NCBI GenBank assembly: GCA_005893365.1
Contig: VBPB01000121.1
Location: 1 to 10,382 of the forward strand
Origin: Candidatus Eiseniibacteriota bacterium
GTDB taxonomy: Bacteria; Eisenbacteria; RBG-16-71-46
Length of the DNA: 10,382 nucleotides
Reading direction: 5' to 3'
In this document: piece after piece, positions 1 to 7,124 of the stretch
Layout of the letters: each line of letters starts with the position of its first letter
How positions within the stretch are numbered: the first letter of the stretch is position 1
Notes under the pieces: generated by a model
The model's input: only the letters and a program-made list of their open reading frames with translations
Told to the model about the DNA's origin: nothing
Databases searched by the model: none
Made by a program: the position numbers and the translations under genes

Positions 1-1190
1 GGCGGCGCGCCGCGGTGACCATCGCCACCAACATGGCGGGGCGCGGCACCGACATCAAGCTCGGCGCGGGCGTGTCGGAGCTGGGGGGGCTGCACATCCT
101 CGGCACCGAGCGGCACGAGTCGCGACGCATCGACCGGCAGCTGCGCGGGCGGTCGGGGCGCCAGGGCGACCCGGGCTCCTCGCGGTTCTCGCTCTCGCTC
201 GAGGACGACCTGATGCGCCTGTTCGGCAGCGAGCGCATCTCGAGCCTGATGCAGCGCATGGGGGTGGAGGAGGGCGAGGTCATCGAGCACCCGCTGGTGA
301 CCGGGGCGATCGGGAACGCGCAGAAGCGGGTCGAGGCGCACAACTTCGACATCCGCAAGCACCTCCTGGAATACGACAACGTCATGAACCAGCAGCGCAC
401 GGTGGTCTACGACCTGCGCAACGCGGCCCTGCTGAGCGCGGACATGAGCGAGTCGGTGCTCGACGCGCTGGAGTCGGTGGTGGGCGCCCGGCTGGCCAAG
501 CTCCTGGGCGGGGAGAAGGCCCACCGCGACGAGTGGAACCTCAAGGCGGCGGCGGACGAGCTGTCTTTCCTGCTGCGCTCGCCGCTCACCGTGGCCGAGC
601 TCGAGGCCCCGGACTACGCCGCGCTGGAGCAGCGCGCGGTGGAGCGCGCGGTCCAGGTCTATCGCAGCCGCGAGGCCGAGTTCACCGCCCCGATGCTGCG
701 CGACCTGGAGCGCCATCTGTTCCTGCGCGTGCTCGACGACCACTGGCGCGACCACCTCTACGAGCTCGACCACTTGAAGGGCGGCATCGGCCTGCGCGCC
801 TACGGGCAGCGCGACCCGCTGGTGGAGTACAAGCGCGAGGCGTACGGGTTGTTCGAGACGCTGCTCGACGAGGTGAACGAGGACTTCATCGGCAACCTGT
901 TCCGCGTCCAGCTGGCCCCGGAATCGGCGGCGCCGCCGCCGCGCCGGCCGCCGCCGCGGCAGATCCGCGAGCAGCACGAGGCCGCCCCCGCCTTCGGCGG
1001 CGCGATCCCGGGGGCCGAGGCGCCGGTGGCCCCCGCCGCGCGTCCGCAGCCGGGACCGGGCGAGGGTCGGCCGGCGCCGGCCCAGACCGGGCCGCGGGTG
1101 GGGCGCAACGATCCCTGTCCGTGCGGGAGCGGCAAGAAGTACAAGAAGTGTCACATGCTGATCGACCAGGGCGTGGGGAGCGGCGCATGA
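1..1190 (+). CDS. secA: Protein translocase ATPase subunit SecA, C-terminal part (5' end outside window)
   Basis: SecA is the ATPase that drives preproteins through the SecYEG channel at the inner membrane. The frame is open from base 3, giving 395 visible residues; roughly the first half of a normal 900-1000-residue SecA lies upstream. Visible in order: the end of the second nucleotide-binding fold with TIATNMAGRGTDI and the arginine-finger motif QLRGRSGRQGDPGSS; the helical scaffold/wing region with HLLEYDNVMNQQR and LDDHWRDHLYELDHLKGG; a Pro/Ala-rich linker at about 910-1100; and a C-terminal SEC-C zinc motif with Cys codons at 1116, 1122 and 1149 and His at 1152. That zinc tail usually contacts SecB or phospholipid. 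The codons after GTDI encode Lys-Leu-Gly rather than the Val-Leu-Gly of E. coli, a variant I associate with Bacteroidota and relatives. The GTG at 15 is an internal Val codon, not a start. The TGA stop overlaps the next start. Confidence 0.97.
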   Translation, partial: RRAAVTIATNMAGRGTDIKLGAGVSELGGLHILGTERHESRRIDRQLRGRSGRQGDPGSSRFSLSLEDDLMRLFGSERISSLMQRMGVEEGEVIEHPLVTGAIGNAQKRVEAHNFDIRKHLLEYDNVMNQQRTVVYDLRNAALLSADMSESVLDALESVVGARLAKLLGGEKAHRDEWNLKAAADELSFLLRSPLTVAELEAPDYAALEQRAVERAVQVYRSREAEFTAPMLRDLERHLFLRVLDDHWRDHLYELDHLKGGIGLRAYGQRDPLVEYKREAYGLFETLLDEVNEDFIGNLFRVQLAPESAAPPPRRPPPRQIREQHEAAPAFGGAIPGAEAPVAPAARPQPGPGEGRPAPAQTGPRVGRNDPCPCGSGKKYKKCHMLIDQGVGSGA

Positions 1191-1675
1191 CGGCGAGCGC
1201 AGGATCGGACCCGGTGCTGAGGCTGCTGGACGTGATCGCGGAGCGCCTGGAGGCCTGGCTCGCCGGTGACGAGCTGGCGCTCGAGAGCCTGGGCGAGGCC
1301 CTGCAGGGCAACGGACTCACCGAGGAGCATCTGCAGGCCGCGATCCTCACGCTCAAGACCATCGCCGGGACCCTGCCCCGGGTCGGCACCGCGGCGCTGG
1401 AGGAGGTCCCGGGGCGCGGCGTCCACCGGATGCTGAGCCCGCTCGAGCGCGAGTCGCTGAGCCCCGAGGCGTGGGGGTATCTGTTGGCGCTGAGGCGGCG
1501 CGGCTCGCTGGACGCGGGGCAGTTCGAGCGCGTGCTCGACCGGCTGACCGCCACCGGCGTGCGGCCGATCGAGGTGGAGCTGGTGCGGGAGGTGGCGGCC
1601 CGGGTGGCCTTGCGTCCGGCCGGTCGGGACGGAACCCTCGAATACGGAGCGGGCGATGGCGAAGTCGCGCACTGA
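1187..1675 (+). CDS. smg: Smg/DUF494 family protein
   Basis: This is a 162-residue acidic protein of the Smg (DUF494) family, whose molecular function is not established. It starts at an ATG that overlaps the secA TGA (ATGA), indicating translational coupling. The N-terminal half (VLRLLDVIAERLEAWL, then a Leu/Glu-rich helical stretch to about residue 65) and the segment HRMLSPLERESLSPEAWGYL followed by LDAGQFERVLDRL align by eye with the E. coli Smg pattern of Arg-hydrophobic-x-x-x-Glu, Gly-hydrophobic-Leu and Glu-x-hydrophobic-x-Asp-Arg-hydrophobic. Length matches E. coli Smg, which I recall as about 157 residues. Position supports the call: smg genes often lie next to topA or a topA-like zinc-finger gene, and here topA follows with a 20-bp overlap. 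I see no signal peptide, membrane segment or catalytic motif. The family assignment is fairly confident; no role is claimed. Confidence 0.82.
   Translation: MTASAGSDPVLRLLDVIAERLEAWLAGDELALESLGEALQGNGLTEEHLQAAILTLKTIAGTLPRVGTAALEEVPGRGVHRMLSPLERESLSPEAWGYLLALRRRGSLDAGQFERVLDRLTATGVRPIEVELVREVAARVALRPAGRDGTLEYGAGDGEVAH
1646..1649 (+). promoter_or_regulatory. Shine-Dalgarno site for topA, inside smg
   Basis: GGAG lies 6 bases before the ATG at 1656 and inside the smg coding sequence. It decides in favour of the upstream topA start, and so of the long Lys-rich N-terminal tail, over the in-frame GTG at 1956, which has no comparable site at good spacing. Confidence 0.6.
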
Positions 1676-1970
1676 GCGCCGCCCGGTCACGGGCGCGAAG
1701 ACGAAGACGAAGGCGAAGGCGGCCGCGCGGCCCGCGGCGAAGCCCGCGGCCGCCAAGCAGCCGGCGCGCAAGCCGGCCGCCGTCACGGCGGCGGAGACGC
1801 CGGCCGTGACGGCCGTCAAGCCCGCGGCGATCCGCAAGGCGAAGGCGCCGGCGGCCGCGAAGGTGAAGGGCGAGCCCAAGGGCGCCCGCGCCGCCAGGCC
1901 CCAGGCCGCCCGGCGTGCCGCCGCGGCGAGCGCGGGCGGGGACGAGCCGGCCGCGGTGGGGCGGACGCGC
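1659..1970 (+). other. Lys/Ala/Pro-rich N-terminal tail of TopA
   Basis: About 104 residues precede the Toprim domain, where E. coli TopA has only two or three. The tail is almost entirely Lys, Ala, Pro, Arg, Val and Thr, with recurring Lys-Pro-Ala, Ala-Ala-Lys and Lys-Ala units, so it should be disordered and strongly basic, like a histone H1 tail. Codons keep G/C at the third position as in the neighbouring genes, which supports it being translated. Basic tails on topoisomerase I are known at the C-terminus in actinobacteria and aid DNA binding; a similar role here is inference. Confidence 0.65.
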
Positions 1971-3069
1971 TCGCTCGTGATCGTCGAGTCGCCCACCAAG
2001 TCGCGCACGCTGACCAAGTTCCTGGGCCGCGGGTTCTCGGTGCTCGCGTCGAACGGGCACATCATGGACTTGCCCAAGAGCGAGCTGGGCGTCGATCTCG
2101 AGAACGACTTCGAGCCCAAGTACGTGCCGATCCGGGGCAAGAGTGCCGCCCTCGCCAAGATCAAGACCGCCGCCAAGACCGCGGACCGCATCTTCCTGGC
2201 GCCCGATCCGGACCGCGAGGGCGAGGCGATCGCCTGGCATCTGGCCGGGGCGCTCAAGAGTGCCAAGCGGCCGATCGCGCGGCTGACCTTCAACGAGATC
2301 ACCGAGCGCGCGGTGAAGCTCGCGCTCGAGGTGCCACGCGAGCTGGACATGAACCTGGTCAACGCCCAGCAGGCGCGGCGCGTGCTCGACCGCCTGGTCG
2401 GTTACAAGGTGAGCCCGTTCGTGTGGCGCACGGTGCGCTACGGCCTCTCCGCGGGCCGGGTGCAGAGTGTGGCCCTGCGTCTGATCTGCGAGCGCGAGGA
2501 GGCGATCCGCGCCTTCGTGCCGGTCGAGTACTGGACCGTCGAAGTGGATTATCAGACCCAGGGCGGCGAGCGCTTCACGGCACGGCTGGTGCGGGTGGGC
2601 GAGGAGGAGCTGGAGCAGGGACAGCTGCGCGGCGACGGGGTGGCGGAGCGGGCCCGCGCCCTGGCGGCCGAACTGGCCCAAGCCCCGGCGCGGGTCGCGG
2701 CGGTCGAGACCGTGCCGCGCTCGGTCCACCCGCGGGCCCCCTTCATCACCAGCACGCTCCAGCAGACCGCCTTCAACCGCCTCGGCTACACCGCCAAGCG
2801 GACGATGGCGCTCGCCCAGCAGCTCTACGAGGGCGTGGCCCTCGGCCGCGAGGGCAGCGTCGGGCTCATCACCTACATGCGCACCGACGCGCCGCGGCTG
2901 GCCGGCGAGGCGATCGCCGAGATCCGCGGCTGGCTGGGCCAGCACCTGGGCGCCGATTACGTGCCCGAGGCGCCGCGCCAGTACAAGAGCAAGAAGGGCG
3001 CCCAGGAGGCGCACGAGGCCATCCGTCCCAGCTCGGTGCTGCGCACGCCGGAGGCGCTGCGGCCGTTCC

Positions 3070-3092
3070 TGACCGGCCGCCTCCGCCGAGTA
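3070..3092 (+). other. Frameshift/deletion junction in topA
   Basis: Left of this point, frame 3 encodes the expected PEALRPFLTGRLRR. Right of it, frame 1 encodes AEYLQTTLDLESG, which matches the strand after the SQMAPA motif of TopA. In intact TopA proteins about 16 residues separate these points, so the best-fitting event is loss of about 53 bases (any length 2 more than a multiple of 3 restores the frame). CGCC-type microhomology at 3084-3088 fits a slippage or assembly collapse. A frame-1 stop at 3070-3072 limits how far left the downstream frame can extend. Confidence 0.8.
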
Positions 3093-3294
3093 CCTCCAGA
3101 CCACGCTCGATCTCGAGTCCGGGCGGCTGGGCCTGCGCGCGAGCGGGCGGGTGCTCAAGTTCCCCGGCTTCCAGAAGCTCTACGGCGTGGACGACGAGGA
3201 CGAGTCGGCCGAGTCGCGCCTGCCCGAGGTGGCCCCGGACGCCGCCCTGACCGTGGCGCGCGAGCCGCTCGCCGAGGGCGGGGAGCCGGTGCGG

Positions 3295-3326
<32 letters not shown>

Positions 3327-4165
3327 TTACTCCGAGGCGTCGCTGGTGCGGGCGCTGGAGGAGGAGAACATCGGGCGGCCCAGCACCTACGCCACGATCG
3401 TCACCACCATCGTCGATCGCGAGTACGTGACGCGCGACAAGGGCCGGCTCGGCCCCACCGACCTGGGCGAGGCCGTCAACCGGCTGCTCACCGCCACCTT
3501 CCCCGACATCTTCGACGTGGCGTTCACGGCGCGCATGGAGGAGGAGCTGGACGACATCGAGGAAGGCAAGCAGGAATGGCATCACGTGATCCAGGACTTC
3601 TGGGGGCCGTTCAGCAAGGACCTGGAGCAGGCCGAGAAGGCGTCCAAACAGCACCGGCAGAAGGTGGAGACCGCGACCGAGATCGCGTGTCCCAACTGCG
3701 GCAAGATGCTGGTCAAGAAGTTCGGCCGCCGCGGCCCGTTCCTGGCGTGTCCGGGCTACCCGGAGTGCAAGTACACGCGTCCGGTGGCCGATGCCGAGCT
3801 GCCGACGCCGGTCGAGGGCACCTGCGACCTGTGCGGGGCGCCGCTGGTGTCGCGCAACGGCCCCTACGGCCGGTTCATCTCGTGCTCGCGCCGCCCCGAC
3901 TGCAAGTTCACCAAGCCGATCACGCTCGGCATCAAGTGCCCGGACTGCGGCCTCGGCGAGATCGCCGCCCGCCGGACGCGGCGCGGCAAGACCTTCTACG
4001 GCTGCACGCGCTACCCCGAATGCAAGTTCGCGGCCTGGGACAAGCCGCGCCTGGTGCCGTGTCCGACCTGCGGGGCGCCGTTCCTGGTCGAGAAGGAGAC
4101 GCGCAAGGCGGGGCTGGTCCTGCGCTGCCTCAAGTGCAAGGGGCAGTTCGCGCCGGAAACGGTCG

Positions 4166-5050
4166 GTGCGTGACGCGCTCGAGCAGTTCCTGACCGAGCT
4201 GGCGGCGCAGCGGCGGGCCTCCCCGCACACGCTCGCCGCCTACCGGCGCGACATCGCCCGCGTCCTGGACCTCGCCGGCGGACCGGGCCGGCCGGTGGCC
4301 GCCGCCGCGTGGACCCGCGAGCTGCTCGAGCGGGCGCTGCGCGACCTCTATCGCACCGGGCACGCGGCGAGCAGTGCCGCGCGGGCGCTGGCGGCCTGGC
4401 GCAGCTACACGCGCTTCTGCGTCCGGCGCGGCCTGCTCGCGACCGACGGCGCCCGCGGCCTGCCGTTCCCGCGGCGGGCGCGCCGCCTGCCGCGCACGCT
4501 CCCCCAGGTGGATCTCACCCGCGCCCTGGATGGGCTCGCGGGGGAGGACCCGGCCAGCCTGCGCGATCGCGCGCTGCTCGAGCTGGCCTACTCCGCGGGC
4601 CTCAGGCTCTCGGAGCTCACCGGCCTCAACCGCGGCGACGTGGACCGCGCCGGCGGCCTGCTGCGCGTGCGCGGCAAGGGCCGCCGCGAGCGCGTGGTGC
4701 CGGCGGGACGCGCGGCCTTGGGCGCCCTCGACCGCTACCTCGCCGCCGCCGGCCGTACCGCCGGGCGGGCCGACGAGCCGGTCTTCCTCACTCCCCGCCG
4801 CGGCCGGCTCTCGGGGCGCACGGTGCAGCGGGTGGTGCGCCGCCGGCTGGGCGAGGTGGCGGGCGGCCTGGGCGTGACCCCGCACGCGCTGCGGCACTCG
4901 TTCGCGAGCCACCTGCTGGACGGCGGCGCCGACCTGCGCGCCATCCAGGAACTGCTCGGGCACCGCTCGCTCACCAGCACCCAGATCTACACGCACGTCT
5001 CGGGGAGCCGGCTGCGCCGCGCCTACCAGCAGGCGCATCCGCGCGCGTGA
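4166..5050 (+). CDS. xerC: Tyrosine recombinase XerC-like
   Basis: Tyrosine site-specific recombinase, probably resolving chromosome dimers at dif. The GTG start at 4166 overlaps the end of topA by 8 bases and gives 294 residues, the normal Xer length. The N-terminal SAM-like DNA-binding domain (about 1-100) includes SPHTLAAYRRDI and RSYTRFCVRRG. The catalytic domain carries all six expected residues: Arg147 (AGLRLSEL), Lys171 (GKGRRERVVP), His240 and Arg243 (HALRHSFASHLL), His266 (LLGHRSL) and the nucleophile Tyr275 (IYTHV). The last four fall at the numbers I recall for E. coli XerC rather than XerD, so XerC is preferred, although XerC, XerD and XerA are hard to separate without a tree. A topA-xerC neighbourhood is also known in Firmicutes, but trmFO and hslVU are not beside it here. 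No integrase-associated genes or att sites are visible, so a phage integrase is unlikely. Confidence 0.9.
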   Translation: MRDALEQFLTELAAQRRASPHTLAAYRRDIARVLDLAGGPGRPVAAAAWTRELLERALRDLYRTGHAASSAARALAAWRSYTRFCVRRGLLATDGARGLPFPRRARRLPRTLPQVDLTRALDGLAGEDPASLRDRALLELAYSAGLRLSELTGLNRGDVDRAGGLLRVRGKGRRERVVPAGRAALGALDRYLAAAGRTAGRADEPVFLTPRRGRLSGRTVQRVVRRRLGEVAGGLGVTPHALRHSFASHLLDGGADLRAIQELLGHRSLTSTQIYTHVSGSRLRRAYQQAHPRA

Positions 5051-5052
5051 CC

Positions 5053-6108
5053 ATGGGGCCAAGGGTCGCCCGGTCGATCCTTGCGGCGCCGGCGCTGCTG
5101 CTGGCGCTTGGGGCTGGCGCCTGCGCCCGCAAGGGGCAGCCCAGCGGCGGGCCACCCGACGTCGAGCCGCCGCGCCTGATCGCCGCCTCGCCGGACTCGG
5201 GCGCCCAGGGCGTGCCGCGCAACGTCTCGCCGACGCTCGCCTTCAGCGAGGGGATGGAGCCGCGCTCGACCGGCGATGCCATCTCGATCGCCCCGCGCAT
5301 CGACATCAAGGAGCGGCGCTGGCACGGGCGGACGGTGGCGCTGGTCCTGGCCGAGTCGCTGGCGGCCAACCGCACCTACACGCTGTTCCTGGGCCGCGGG
5401 GCGCGCGACCGCCACGGCAACCTGCTCGCCGGCGGGGCGACGGTGGTGTTCACGACCGCCGCGACCATGCCGCCCGGCGTGCTGGAGGGCGCCATCGTGG
5501 CCCGCGGCTTCCCGCCGGCCGGGAACTACGTCTGGTGCTACGACGCGGCGCGCGGCGTGACCCCCGACAGCACCGCGCGCGACTTCGACGACATCGGCCT
5601 CACCGACCACGACGGCCGCTTCCGCGTCGTCGGCCTCACCGTCCCGGGCCGCTACCGGCTGTGGGTGTTCGTGGACCTCAATCACAACCACTCCTTCGAG
5701 CCCGAGACCGACATCCTGGCGCCGGTCGACAGCCTCTTCGCGCTCACGCCCGAGGCCCCGGTCGCGAGCGGCTTCACGGTGCCGGTGGCGAACCCGCATG
5801 CCGGCGGGTTCGTGCGCGGCGCTGTGATAGACTCGCTCGGCGGCACCAGCGGTTCGCTGATGGTGGTCGCGGTCGCCGCCGGCGACAGTCTGCGGCGCGT
5901 CACCGCGATCGCGGACAGCCAGCGGCGCTACGAGTTGCAGCTGCGCCCCGGCAGCTGGCGGGTGCGGGCGTGGCGCGACCTGGACCACAGCCGCGACTGG
6001 CAGCCCGCGCTCGAGCCCGCGAGCGCGGAGCGCCGGATCGAGGTGGCGCCCGCCTCCGAGGACAACAGCGTCGATCTGGTGCTGGCGCCTCCACCCGGCG
6101 GGCGGTAA
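5053..6108 (+). CDS. Putative lipoprotein with Ig-like (Big_5) domain and duplicated beta-sandwich modules
   Basis: A 351-residue putative envelope lipoprotein of unknown specific role. The signal peptide has Arg4 and Arg7, a hydrophobic run ILAAPALLLALGAGA and Cys24 as the likely lipidated residue; the lipobox Ala-Gly-Ala-Cys is acceptable but not the classical Leu-x-x-Cys. Residues 39-135 fit an SbsA-type Ig-like domain (Big_5): PPRLIAASPDSGAQGVP, LAFSEGM, TYTLFLG and a final VVFTT. Residues about 143-245 and 252-345 look like two copies of a carboxypeptidase-regulatory-like beta-sandwich (see repeat entry). An ATG at 5053 is preferred; GTG at 5047, overlapping the xerC stop as GTGA, is in frame and would add two residues. 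The gene lies 2 bases after xerC and so is probably co-translated. Similar proteins are common in Bacteroidota and relatives, but no substrate is known to me. TAA ends the gene directly against the inverted repeat. Confidence 0.75.
   Translation: MGPRVARSILAAPALLLALGAGACARKGQPSGGPPDVEPPRLIAASPDSGAQGVPRNVSPTLAFSEGMEPRSTGDAISIAPRIDIKERRWHGRTVALVLAESLAANRTYTLFLGRGARDRHGNLLAGGATVVFTTAATMPPGVLEGAIVARGFPPAGNYVWCYDAARGVTPDSTARDFDDIGLTDHDGRFRVVGLTVPGRYRLWVFVDLNHNHSFEPETDILAPVDSLFALTPEAPVASGFTVPVANPHAGGFVRGAVIDSLGGTSGSLMVVAVAAGDSLRRVTAIADSQRRYELQLRPGSWRVRAWRDLDHSRDWQPALEPASAERRIEVAPASEDNSVDLVLAPPPGGR
5641..6030 (+). repeat. Internal protein duplication in the lipoprotein
   Basis: Two stretches align at a constant offset of 101 residues. 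Residues 198-217 read PGRYRLWVFVDLNHNHSFEP and residues 299-318 read PGSWRVRAWRDLDHSRDWQP. Pro-Gly, the aromatic residue, Arg, the Asp-Leu-(Asn/Asp)-His core and the final aromatic-x-Pro are shared. The first copy, Asp208-x-Asn-x-Asn with later acids, resembles a calcium-loop pattern; the second keeps only part of it. This suggests an old module duplication, not a recent DNA repeat. Confidence 0.6.
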
Positions 6109-6248
6109 GGCTGCGTTGGGAAAGCCGAGGACGGGACACCCGCGCCCGCGGGTCCGCGCGAGGGAGCGACGAGCGAGGCGTATCGGTAAGATACTCCGCA
6201 GCGAGGAGCGAGCGAGCCAACGCAGTGATCGGGTTTCCAAACGCAGCC
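6109..6248. repeat. Intergenic element bounded by an 18-bp inverted repeat
   Basis: The left arm ggctgcgttgggaaagcc (6109-6126) and the reverse complement of the right arm (6231-6248), ggctgcgtttggaaaccc, agree at 16 of 18 bases. The left arm begins directly after the lipoprotein TAA and the right arm ends just before the dapF ribosome-binding region. Inside are a perfect 7-bp hairpin, acccgcg/cgcgggt at 6138-6153; a gtatc/gatac hairpin at 6180-6194; four GAGCGA units at 6164, 6171, 6206 and 6210; and a second partner for the left arm, ccaacgcag at 6217-6225, which pairs 9 of 9 with 6111-6119. No target-site duplication or open reading frame is seen. It could be a small palindromic intergenic repeat, a transcript-processing or termination structure, or a leader for the dap genes. 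Confidence 0.6.
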
Positions 6249-6253
6249 GAGGG
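6249..6253 (+). promoter_or_regulatory. Ribosome binding site of dapF
   Basis: GAGGG ends 3 bases before the ATG at 6257, a somewhat short spacing. It and the family-typical N-terminus MTIPFLKMHG fix the dapF start here rather than at 6116, where an in-frame extension would run through the inverted-repeat element. Confidence 0.5.
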
Positions 6254-6256
6254 ATC

Positions 6257-7102
6257 ATGACCATCCCGTTCCTGAAGATGCATGGCGCGGCCAACGACTT
6301 CGTGGTCGTGGACCACCGGAGCCCGTTCCTGCCGCCGCCCGGCCCCGAGCTCGAGGCGCTGCTAAGGCGCGTGTGCGACCGGCGGCGCGGCGTGGGGGCG
6401 GACGGCGTGCTGCTGCTCGAGCGTGAGGCCGGACAGGATTTCGCGATGCGCTACTTCAACGCCGATGGCCGGCCCGCCGAGTTCTGCGGCAACGGGGCGC
6501 GGTGTCTGGCGCGGCGCGCGCTGGACCTAGGGCTGGGGACGGGCGGCCAAGTCCGCTTCCTGACCGCGGCCGGTCCGATGAGCGCCCGCCCAAGCCCCAC
6601 GGGGGCCGGGATCGAGCTCGCCTTCGGGCTCGTGGACGGTGCCGGCCCGGTCGAAATCTTATGTGCGGCCGGCCGGTCGTTCGCGGGGCGGCGGAGCCGC
6701 GTCGGGGTGCCGCACCTGGTGGTCCCGGTGGAGCGGGTGGAGGCGGTGCCGGTGGCCGAGTGGGGGGCCGCCCTCAGGCATCACGAGGGCTTCGGGCCCG
6801 CCGGCACCAACGTGGACTTCGTCACCCGGCTGGCCCCCGGCCGCGTGGCGTTGCGCACCTACGAGCGCGGCGTCGAGGGCGAGACGCTGGCGTGCGGGAG
6901 TGGGGCGATGGCGGCGGCCCTGTGGGCGGTCGCCGAAGGGGATGTGCCGCCGATCGCGGTGATGACCGCGGGCGGCGACGAACTGCGGGTCGGCCTGACG
7001 GCGGCCGGATCGCGCTGGGAGGTCACCCTCACCGGTCCGGCCGAGGTGGCCTACGCCGGCGAGTGGAACGAACCGGCGCGGACGAGCATGGCCCGCGCGT
7101 AA
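6257..7102 (+). CDS. dapF: Diaminopimelate epimerase
   Basis: Converts LL-diaminopimelate to the meso form, the precursor of lysine and, in most Gram-negative bacteria, a peptidoglycan cross-link residue; a cofactor-independent cytoplasmic enzyme. The 281 residues have the usual family length. The N-terminus IPFLKMHGAANDFVVVD is the standard DapF opening. The two catalytic cysteines are both present: Cys77 in NADGRPAEFCGNGARC and Cys213 in ERGVEGETLACGSGAMAA. PHLVVP, GTNVDFV and the catalytic-loop Glu-Arg residues are also as expected. One small departure is Gly-Val-Pro-His before the substrate loop, where Gly-Asn-Pro-His is commoner. The gene is separated from dapA by 22 bases. A few codons such as CTA and TTA are unusual for this region but scattered, so I do not read them as transfer. 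Confidence 0.96.
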   Translation: MTIPFLKMHGAANDFVVVDHRSPFLPPPGPELEALLRRVCDRRRGVGADGVLLLEREAGQDFAMRYFNADGRPAEFCGNGARCLARRALDLGLGTGGQVRFLTAAGPMSARPSPTGAGIELAFGLVDGAGPVEILCAAGRSFAGRRSRVGVPHLVVPVERVEAVPVAEWGAALRHHEGFGPAGTNVDFVTRLAPGRVALRTYERGVEGETLACGSGAMAAALWAVAEGDVPPIAVMTAGGDELRVGLTAAGSRWEVTLTGPAEVAYAGEWNEPARTSMARA

Positions 7103-7111
7103 CCGAACCTT

Positions 7112-7118
7112 GGGGAGG
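7112..7118 (+). promoter_or_regulatory. Strong Shine-Dalgarno site of dapA
   Basis: GGGGAGG, 6 bases before the ATG at 7125, is the best ribosome-binding site in the window. It excludes the in-frame TTG at 7110, which overlaps this site and would add five residues absent from the family. Confidence 0.8.
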
Positions 7119-7124
7119 CTTGGC

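Noticed and set aside
4166..5050. Phage or integron integrase
   Set aside because: Length, catalytic spacing and housekeeping neighbours fit XerC; there are no att sites, tRNA, phage genes or integron-specific insert.
6187..6192. TAAGAT as a -10 promoter box for the dap genes
   Set aside because: It matches TATAAT at 4 of 6 positions, but the region about 17 bases upstream has no -35-like hexamer. The evidence is too weak to list as a promoter.
6109..6248. MITE or transposon remnant
   Set aside because: The inverted ends are present, but no target-site duplication, transposase fragment or second copy is visible in the window, so it is listed only as a repeat of unknown kind.
6116..6256. N-terminal extension of DapF from an upstream in-frame start
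   Set aside because: The extra residues are Arg-rich, encode the inverted-repeat element, and precede the standard DapF N-terminus, which has its own ribosome-binding site.
6109..6256. Lysine riboswitch upstream of dapF
   Set aside because: The location and size are suggestive, but I cannot find the conserved lysine-riboswitch core sequences or five-helix layout; the structure is dominated by one long inverted repeat.
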